From: an uncultured Butyricicoccus sp.
GTDB taxonomy: Bacteria > Bacillota > Clostridia > Oscillospirales > Butyricicoccaceae
DNA length: 64,000 bases
Direction of reading: 5' to 3'
Assembly (NCBI RefSeq): GCF_944381005.1
Contig: NZ_CALWJM010000007.1
Location: 1 to 64,000, forward strand
Part shown: piece after piece, positions 58,402 through 64,000 of the stretch
How positions within the stretch are numbered: position 1 is the first letter of the stretch
Layout: every line of letters begins with the position of its first letter
Translations under genes and position numbers: made by a program
The notes under the pieces: generated by a model
Told to the model about the DNA's origin: nothing
Databases searched by the model: none
What the model saw: only the letters and a program-made list of their open reading frames with translations

Positions 58402-59841
58402 ATGGCAGAGAAGAAAAAATTGGTGTCTGAAATCACGTCGATGGACGTAGATTTTGCCCAGTGGTATACCGACATCGTGAAAAAGGCCGAAATGATTGAC
58501 TATTCTTCGGTCAAAGGCTGTGTCATTATGCGCCCCTATGCACAGGCGCTGTGGGAGAACATCCAAAAGACCCTTGATGGCATGTTCAAGGAAACCGGGC
58601 ATGAGAACGTGGCAATGCCGCTGTTTATCCCCGAATCCCTGCTGCTCAAAGAGGCTGACCATGTAGAGGGCTTTGCACCTGAATGTGCATGGGTCACACA
58701 TGGCGGTTCGGAAAAGCTGGAGGAACGCCTTTGCGTGCGCCCCACATCCGAAACCCTGTTCTGTGAGCATTATGCCAAAATCGTTCGCTCTTGGCGCGAC
58801 CTGCCCAAGCTCTACAATCAGTGGTGCTCGGTCGTGCGCTGGGAAAAGACCACCCGCCCGTTCCTGCGTTCGCGTGAGTTCTGGTGGCAGGAGGGTCACA
58901 CCGTACACGCAACCGAACAGGAAGCGCGTGAGGAAACCATGCGCATGTTGAACACTTATGCAACATTCTGTGAAGAGTATCTTGCCATTCCGGTGCTCAA
59001 GGGACAAAAGACCGACAAGGAACGCTTTGCAGGCGCAGAGGATACCTACACCATCGAAGCCATGATGCACGACGGCAAGGCGCTTCAGTCGGGCACATCG
59101 CATTACTTCGGTGATGGTTTTGCCCGCGCATTCAACATGCAGTTCACCGACAAAAACAACACCCTTCAGTATATGTATCAGACCTCTTGGGGTGTATCCA
59201 CTCGTCTGATTGGCGCGATTATTATGACGCACGGTGATAACGAAGGTTTGGTGCTGCCGCCCAAGATTGCGCCGTTCCAGCTCGTTGTCATTCCGGTCGC
59301 TTCGCACAAGCCTGGCGTCACCGAGAAGGCAACCGAGCTGTATGAGATGCTCAAGCAGTCGGGTATTCGCACAAAAATTGACCTGAGCGAAAACAGCCCC
59401 GGCTGGAAGTTTGCCGAGTATGAAATGAAGGGCTTCCCGCTGCGTCTGGAGGTTGGCCCGCGCGATATTGAGAACGGTCAGTGCGTGCTGGTGCGCCGTG
59501 ACAACCGCGAAAAGACCGTGGTGAAGTTTGAAGATTTGACCACGACAGTGCCCAAGTTACTGGACGAAGTACAGCAGGCGCTGTTTGATAAGGCACTGAA
59601 AAACCGTGAGGAGCACACCTATGTGGCACATTCGCTGGATGATATGAAGAATATCGTCAAGGAGCACAACGGCTTTGTCAAGTCGATGTGGTGTGGCGAC
59701 TTGGCCTGTGAAGAAAAGGTCAAGGAAGAAACCGGTATGCCTTCTCGCTGTATGCCGTTTGAGCAGGAACATCTGGACGATGTTTGCCCGATTTGCGGCA
59801 AGCCGGCAAAGAAGATGATTGTCTGGGGTATCGCATACTAA
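58402..59841 (+). CDS. proS: Prolyl-tRNA synthetase, eukaryote/archaea-like type
   Basis: A 479-residue class II synthetase of the short ProS type without the bacterial editing insertion. It has [20 protein letters not shown], the motif 2 region [31 protein letters not shown], and motif 3 region [16 protein letters not shown]; the C-terminal zinc-type domain carries cysteines CGDLACEEK and [11 protein letters not shown] and ends in a tyrosine (VWGIAY), a mark of this class. Such enzymes occur in many Clostridia. The start at 58402 has GAGAGGAT. With no terminator after thrS, it may be partly under the threonine T-box. Confidence 0.96.
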   Translation: MAEKKKLVSEITSMDVDFAQWYTDIVKKAEMIDYSSVKGCVIMRPYAQALWENIQKTLDGMFKETGHENVAMPLFIPESLLLKEADHVEGFAPECAWVTHGGSEKLEERLCVRPTSETLFCEHYAKIVRSWRDLPKLYNQWCSVVRWEKTTRPFLRSREFWWQEGHTVHATEQEAREETMRMLNTYATFCEEYLAIPVLKGQKTDKERFAGAEDTYTIEAMMHDGKALQSGTSHYFGDGFARAFNMQFTDKNNTLQYMYQTSWGVSTRLIGAIIMTHGDNEGLVLPPKIAPFQLVVIPVASHKPGVTEKATELYEMLKQSGIRTKIDLSENSPGWKFAEYEMKGFPLRLEVGPRDIENGQCVLVRRDNREKTVVKFEDLTTTVPKLLDEVQQALFDKALKNREEHTYVAHSLDDMKNIVKEHNGFVKSMWCGDLACEEKVKEETGMPSRCMPFEQEHLDDVCPICGKPAKKMIVWGIAY

Positions 59842-59937
59842 AATAAAAATTACAATCCGGATGGTCTGATTTATTGTGAGGGGGTCGCGCAGACAATGCG
59901 CGACCCTCTGTGCCATCGAGAGAAAAGGAGGAAAAGA

Positions 59938-60897
59938 ATGGACCAGGCGACAACCACATTACCAGATGCGGCTGGCGCAGTCACCGACGTGGCAGAAGAA
60001 GCGGCTTCCGCGATTTTGCCTACCCATTGGTGGCGAGCAATCTGGAATTTTTTTCACACGTCTGAATTGGGGCCATTTTTGGGAAAAGTCTTGCTGATTG
60101 CCGCTACGCTGGTCATTATGCTGGTTGCGGTCAAAGTGACCAACCGCATCTTTCGCAAAGTTATCGACCACATGAAACAGGTCAACAAATCGGGCGCGAC
60201 GCTTGCTGCTTTTCTGCGGTATCCGGTGCTGTTTTTGATTTACTTTGCCGCGTTTGCCATCATCGTATCCAGTATTCCGGGGTTAAGTCAGGCCATGAAT
60301 ACATTGCTTGCAACCGGTGGTGTGTTGGCAGTCGTGTTCGGCTTGGCTGGTCAGGAAGCATTGGGCTCGATTGCCAGCGGTATGATGATTTTGGCGTTTC
60401 GGCCGTTTGTGATTGGCGACGTGGTCAACGTGGTGTCACAGGGCGTGACCGGAACGGTTGAGGAAATCAATTTGCGGCACACCGTTTTGCGCACGATTGA
60501 AAACAAGCGTGTGATTATTCCAAACAGTACCATGAACGCCGCGATTGTCGAAAACGCCGATTATGGAGACAAAAATGTTTGTTTGACGCTTGATGTGGGT
60601 ATCACCTATGAATCCGATATTGACCACGCGCTGGAAGTGCTGGCCAAGGTGGTCGGGGAACACCCCGATTATTTGGATTTGCGCACAGAGGAAGCCAAAG
60701 CAAACGGAGCGCCGCGTGTCGTCGTGCGCGTGTCCGAACTGGCAGATTCGGCTGTTGTATTGCGTGCACTGTTGTGGGGCAAGGACAACGGCACAACCTT
60801 TGCCATGCGTGCCGACCTCATGCGCCAGATAAAAAAGCGGTTTGACAAGGAAGGCATTGACATTGCCTATCCGCATCTTGTGGTGATGAACAAATGA
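59938..60897 (+). CDS. Small-conductance mechanosensitive channel, MscS family
   Basis: A 319-residue channel protein. Three hydrophobic helices span about 48-75, 95-120 and 127-155; the third holds the pore-lining GVLAVVFGLAGQEALGSIASGMMILAFRPFVIGD segment, with the conserved glycine/alanine pattern of MscS. The cytoplasmic vestibule follows, including RHTVLRTIENKRVIIPNSTM and a C-terminal beta-barrel part. It releases solutes on hypo-osmotic shock. The start at 59938 has AAGGAGG. It precedes an SLH protein gene by 13 bases and is probably co-transcribed with it. Confidence 0.92.
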   Translation: MDQATTTLPDAAGAVTDVAEEAASAILPTHWWRAIWNFFHTSELGPFLGKVLLIAATLVIMLVAVKVTNRIFRKVIDHMKQVNKSGATLAAFLRYPVLFLIYFAAFAIIVSSIPGLSQAMNTLLATGGVLAVVFGLAGQEALGSIASGMMILAFRPFVIGDVVNVVSQGVTGTVEEINLRHTVLRTIENKRVIIPNSTMNAAIVENADYGDKNVCLTLDVGITYESDIDHALEVLAKVVGEHPDYLDLRTEEAKANGAPRVVVRVSELADSAVVLRALLWGKDNGTTFAMRADLMRQIKKRFDKEGIDIAYPHLVVMNK

Positions 60898-60910
60898 CAG
60901 GAGGAGAAAC

Positions 60911-62164
60911 ATGAAACGATTGGTTGCCGGTGCTTGTGTAGCCGGTCTGCTTATCGGTTCGGCTGGTGCGGTGGTATCCGAAATGACCCCGCCGCCCGTC
61001 GAGGAAGTGATGCCGGAGGGCACACCGTCGGTGGATTACAAGGCAAGCGCGGATGTGCTGTATCAGTTGGGATTGTTCCAAGGGTCGGGAACAGACCGGT
61101 TCGGTCAGCCGGTCTACGAGTTGGAATTGCCTTGTACACGCGCTGAAGCGGCAGTCATGCTGGTGCGGCTTTTGGGACTGGAGGAGGAAGCCAAGAATGC
61201 TTCTGCGACCCCATTTGTTGATTTGCAGGACTGGCAGGCACCCTATGTGAATCTGCTGTATCATCGTGGCATGGTCAAAGGGGCAAGCTATGACCGGTTT
61301 GAGCCGGAATCCCCCTGCACGGCGCAAATGTATACAGCATTGATGCTGCGCGCGCTGGGATACTCCGACCAGCAAGGCGATTTTACTTACGATAACGCCA
61401 TTTTGAAAGCCATGCAGATTGGGCTGATTGACAGTTTTTCCTGTGATGTGGAAGACTTCCGGCGCGACGATGCGGCACAAATGAGCCGCATGGCACTCGA
61501 ACTCACGCCCAAGGGAAGCAACATCACGCTATTGGATAAACTGGTCGATGATGGCATTGTAGATGCGGATAAAGCACAGATGGTCGAACAGGAGAGCCGT
61601 CAGGTAGTGTCATTGCGCGAACAAATTCAAATGGCACAGCCCTATGAAGCCGATGTTTTTGGCGCGCTGCTGGACAACGTCAGTGGTAATAGCATTAGTT
61701 TGCACGGTACGTTGACCGAGGAGGGCAAACGGGCACGTTTAGATGGCGTTTTGTCGGTTGCACTGGCCGATGGCCATTCGGTTTCCCAACAGGTCATTGT
61801 ACTGCGCGATAGCAGCGGCATCTCGCTTTCACCGCTCAAAAGTGAGGGATACCGGGATGACCAGATTGCCGCACTGTTGCGCCAGACCAATTTCTTGTCT
61901 GTGGTCATGTCTGCCGTGCCTGCGCGCAGCTTGATTACAGATGTTCGATTGAATGGGGAAGGGTATGAGATGCCGCTGTTAAACGGAACGGCTGCGCTCA
62001 CGGTGAATCAAACGGGTGTGCCCCAAACACGGACGCTAGATATGACGCTGCACGATATGATGTACAGCGTGACCGCGCAGACAACCCGTTCTGACTCAGA
62101 ATTGCGCATTTCTGTGCCGGATGGATACTCCAGTTATATTAAAATTTCCAACACCCCCGGATAA
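60911..62164 (+). CDS. Secreted SLH-type protein, paralogue 1
   Basis: A 417-residue exported protein. A signal peptide (1-20, ending GSAGA) precedes two S-layer homology-type units: about 45-95 (ADVLYQLGLFQGS...TRAEAAVMLVRLLG) and 100-160 (FVDLQDWQAPYVNLLYHRGMVKGASY...LMLRALGYSDQQGDFTY). A C-terminal part (about 225-417) is beta-rich with repeated Val/Leu/Ser strands and no recognisable catalytic motif. It shares this plan with the next gene. AGGAGGAG precedes the ATG, 13 bases after mscS. Likely a wall-bound protein; the C-terminal part is of unknown function. Confidence 0.85.
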   Translation: MKRLVAGACVAGLLIGSAGAVVSEMTPPPVEEVMPEGTPSVDYKASADVLYQLGLFQGSGTDRFGQPVYELELPCTRAEAAVMLVRLLGLEEEAKNASATPFVDLQDWQAPYVNLLYHRGMVKGASYDRFEPESPCTAQMYTALMLRALGYSDQQGDFTYDNAILKAMQIGLIDSFSCDVEDFRRDDAAQMSRMALELTPKGSNITLLDKLVDDGIVDADKAQMVEQESRQVVSLREQIQMAQPYEADVFGALLDNVSGNSISLHGTLTEEGKRARLDGVLSVALADGHSVSQQVIVLRDSSGISLSPLKSEGYRDDQIAALLRQTNFLSVVMSAVPARSLITDVRLNGEGYEMPLLNGTAALTVNQTGVPQTRTLDMTLHDMMYSVTAQTTRSDSELRISVPDGYSSYIKISNTPG

Positions 62165-62199
62165 GCGCATACCCAATCAAAAAGTTATCGCAGAATATC

Positions 62200-62250
62200 A
62201 AACAGGGATACCACTTTCGACAAAAGGATGGTGGATTATCCCTGTTTTAT
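62200..62250 (+). terminator. Terminator of mscS-SLH unit
   Basis: Eleven-base-pair outer stem AAACAGGGATA/TATCCCTGTTT, an inner CCAC/GTGG pair, and a TTTTATTG tail. Confidence 0.75.
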
Positions 62251-62294
62251 TGTAAAAAATTGGTGAACAATCCAAGCAAAAGACAAAAATATCC

Positions 62295-62322
62295 TTGCTT
62301 TCTTTGGGTAAAGTGTTATAAT
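62295..62322 (+). promoter_or_regulatory. Promoter of SLH paralogue 2
   Basis: TTGCTT (62295-62300), a 16-base spacer and a perfect TATAAT (62317-62322), 37 bases before the ATG. Confidence 0.7.
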
Positions 62323-62359
62323 ATCCCATAAGGTATCCGAATAAGGAGGATGATTGGAA

Positions 62360-63859
62360 ATGAAAAAAGTAATGAAATCAATGGTCGTTGGTTCGCTCGC
62401 CGCGGCTATGTTGGCTTCGGGCGCAGGTGCCGCCGATTTTACATCGAATGCAGATGTGCTCAATTCTCTGGGTCTGTTCCAGGGTTCGGAGGCTGGCTAT
62501 GACCTCGACCGTGCGCCCGACCGTGCAGAATCTGCGACAATGCTGGTTCGTCTGCTTGGCAAGGAAGCCGAGGCAAAGGCTTACTATGAAAGCAAGTCGT
62601 CCGAGCAGTTTACAGATATGGACGGTACATACGAGTGGGCAAAGCCTTATGTTGAATGGCTGTACAGTCAGGGCTTGACTTCGGGTGCAACGGCTACCAC
62701 CTTTGAGCCGGGCAACAAGTGCACCGCACAGCAGTATGCGACCTTCCTGATGCGTGCGCTGGGCTACTCTGACGCACAGGGCGGCGACTTCACCTACGCA
62801 AATGTTTTTGACTTTGCAAAGGAAAAAGGCGTTGTAGACGCATTTAACATGGATGCAGATAACTTCCTGCGCGATGATTTGGTTGCAATGAGCTATACCG
62901 CACTGTCTACTGCGCCCAAGACTGGCGAAGCAGACCTGCTGACCAAGCTGGTCAACGATAAGGCTGTTGACGCAACCAAGGCTGCACCGGTACAAAAGAC
63001 CTTTGAAACCCTGCGCAACTTCAACGAAGCATACAAGACAGTTGCGGCAACCACTTCGGCAGATGCAACCGCAGATTTCACCATGAATATGAAGGCGGCT
63101 GATACCTCGATTGACGCATCGGGCAAGTTTGATGTTCAGGTCAAGATTGACCCTGCCAAGCTGGAAGAAATGCAGATGGCAATGAAGGGTAGCCTGTCCA
63201 TCAGCGTTCCGGATGCTGAGGGCGCAAGTGTGAAGCTGGATATCCCGATGGAACTGTATGTCAAGGATGGTGTGGCTTACACCAATGTAATGGACCAGAA
63301 GGTCAAGCAGGACTTGGATTTGGATACGGCGCTTAAGGGTGTAGATATCCAGTCTATGGCAGGCATGACCACTGTGCCGCTGTGCATGGTAGACAGCATC
63401 TCTCAGGATGGCAACACCTATAAGATGACCTACAATTCCGATGTATTCAACGGCATGTTTGCAGAAATCTTCAATCAGATGGCGCTTCAGGTAAATGTTA
63501 CCGATGAGATGAAGGCGCAGGGCATCACCGAAGATATGTTCAAGGTCAGCATGGATTTGAGCAAGGCTGACATTGAAATCACCTTCAAGGATGGTGGTCT
63601 GTACGACGAGAAGGCTGATATGGCAATGACCATGGAAATGATGGGTCAGAAGATTGAAGCCACCATCAATATGAACATGTCTGCCACCAAGGTAGGCGAT
63701 GCCGTAACCGTTACCTATCCGTCTGACTTGGATACTTATAAGACACTGGAAGAAGTGACCACTGAATCTGCTACGGCAACCGAAGTGACTACCGAAAACA
63801 AGGCAGCCGAGGAAGAGACAACTACCGATACAGCTGAAACTACTCCGGCAGCAGAATAA
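62360..63859 (+). CDS. Secreted SLH-type protein, paralogue 2
   Basis: A 499-residue exported protein: signal peptide (about 1-24, ending GAGAA), SLH-type units (about 28-70, ADVLNSLGLFQGS...RAESATMLVRLLG; about 84-150, YVEWLYSQGLTSGATA...RALGYSDAQGGDFTY), a long beta-rich domain (about 225-460) rich in Met, Lys and Asp, and a Thr/Glu/Ala tail (TTESATATEVTTENKAAEEE). The middle part resembles lipoprotein-like carrier folds in pattern only (DASGKFDVQVKIDP, LYVKDGVAYTNV). Codon use suggests high expression. The ATG at 62360 is 10 bases after GGAGG; a TTG at 62354 is nearer but less likely. Separate transcript from paralogue 1. Confidence 0.85.
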   Translation: MKKVMKSMVVGSLAAAMLASGAGAADFTSNADVLNSLGLFQGSEAGYDLDRAPDRAESATMLVRLLGKEAEAKAYYESKSSEQFTDMDGTYEWAKPYVEWLYSQGLTSGATATTFEPGNKCTAQQYATFLMRALGYSDAQGGDFTYANVFDFAKEKGVVDAFNMDADNFLRDDLVAMSYTALSTAPKTGEADLLTKLVNDKAVDATKAAPVQKTFETLRNFNEAYKTVAATTSADATADFTMNMKAADTSIDASGKFDVQVKIDPAKLEEMQMAMKGSLSISVPDAEGASVKLDIPMELYVKDGVAYTNVMDQKVKQDLDLDTALKGVDIQSMAGMTTVPLCMVDSISQDGNTYKMTYNSDVFNGMFAEIFNQMALQVNVTDEMKAQGITEDMFKVSMDLSKADIEITFKDGGLYDEKADMAMTMEMMGQKIEATINMNMSATKVGDAVTVTYPSDLDTYKTLEEVTTESATATEVTTENKAAEEETTTDTAETTPAAE

Positions 63860-63874
63860 GTTCGGTTTACCAAT

Positions 63875-63903
63875 CAAAAGACCGCCTGTAAGGCGGTCTT
63901 TTT
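63875..63903. terminator. Bidirectional terminator after SLH paralogue 2
   Basis: Eleven-base-pair stem AAAAGACCGCC/GGCGGTCTTTT with a five-base loop; serves both converging genes. Confidence 0.9.
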
Positions 63904-63906
63904 GCG

Positions 63907-64000
63907 TTATAGGCTCATTTCGTCGAGCAGCGCACGCAGTTTGGCGGCGGAAGATTCCAGCCGTTTTTTCTCTTCATAGCTAAGCGGTAAATCCAAAACC
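63907..64000 (-). CDS. 3' end of a probable L-lactate/malate dehydrogenase (partial)
   Basis: Thirty C-terminal codons are visible on the minus strand, reading VLDLPLSYEEKKRLESSAA and then KLRALLDEMSL before a TAA. The LPLSxEEKxxLxxSAAxLR ending is the usual C-terminal helix of the lactate/malate dehydrogenase family. The catalytic part lies outside the window, so substrate specificity cannot be judged. Confidence 0.6.
   Translation of the reverse strand, partial: VLDLPLSYEEKKRLESSAAKLRALLDEMSL

Noticed and set aside
59878-59909. GC-rich hairpin (GGTCGCGC/GCGCGACC) between proS and mscS as a terminator
   Set aside because: The stem is real, with a two-base bulge further out, but it is followed by TGTGCC rather than a U-run, so termination cannot be claimed.
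62378-63877. A 499-codon open frame antisense to SLH paralogue 2
   Set aside because: The plus-strand gene has promoter, ribosome binding site, signal peptide and SLH units; the antisense frame is cysteine-rich nonsense typical of a shadow.
1-64000. tRNA, rRNA, CRISPR, insertion sequence, prophage or attachment site
   Set aside because: No cloverleaf, rRNA signature, spaced direct-repeat array, transposase or integrase frame was seen on either strand; intergenic regions are short and accounted for by promoters and terminators.

Overview
The window reads as chromosome of an endospore-forming, anaerobic Clostridia-type Firmicute, most like the Oscillospiraceae/Butyricicoccaceae gut lineages. 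The evidence is an adjacent spoIIGA-sigE pair, SpoVG, AGGAGG-type ribosome binding sites before nearly every gene, TTGACA/TATAAT promoters with 17-bp spacers, a tRNA-Thr T-box, NiaR control of a niacin ECF transporter, and a eukaryote/archaea-type prolyl-tRNA synthetase. The genus cannot be fixed from the sequence. I see no rRNA, tRNA, CRISPR array, insertion sequence or prophage. Almost all DNA is coding, and most transcription units end in clear hairpin terminators.

Layout. 0-3.2 kb, minus strand: a stand-alone condensation-fold acyltransferase, a diacylglycerol glycosyltransferase and spoVG. 3.2-5.4 kb, plus strand: murC and a cytidylate-kinase-like protein. 5.5-11.5 kb, minus strand: an RpiR regulator, an RDD membrane protein, a PTS module (EIIA, nanE, EIICB), then niaX and niaR with a NiaR-like operator on the niaX promoter. 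11.5-13.2 kb: two secreted 3D-domain proteins with WalR-type direct repeats close by. 13.3-22.4 kb: RNase J with a long leader, birA, ylmH, an SLH surface protein, spoIIGA-sigE, an EamA transporter and a lipoprotein.

22.5-30 kb: an MTA/SAH deaminase with purine nucleoside phosphorylase, then on the minus strand an MBL/DUF3006/lysA operon and a proB-proA-CYTH operon. 30-43.4 kb is a growth and division block on the plus strand: a ZapA-type protein with a long repeat-bearing coiled coil, a U32 peptidase, maf, mreC, mreD, PBP2, minD, mgsA, hisS, aspS and a VOC protein.

43.5-53.9 kb is a catabolic island: iolD and iolB (minus strand), an AraC activator, a DeoR repressor, a split transketolase, a lipoprotein, malic enzyme and iolE. 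It covers three central inositol steps but contains no iolG, iolC, iolJ or iolA. The split transketolase and malic enzyme suggest a route from inositol intermediates into pentose phosphates and pyruvate; this is inference. 54-64 kb: two YcxB-like membrane proteins, a LacI regulator, T-box-controlled thrS followed by proS, an MscS channel, two paralogous SLH proteins, and the 3' end of a probable lactate/malate dehydrogenase.

The most noteworthy observations are the ZapA-type protein with an exact 43-residue coiled-coil repeat, the inositol/split-transketolase island, the WalR-like boxes beside twin 3D-domain proteins, and the spoIIG-type promoter with a 22-bp spacer. No wholly new defence or mobile system was found.
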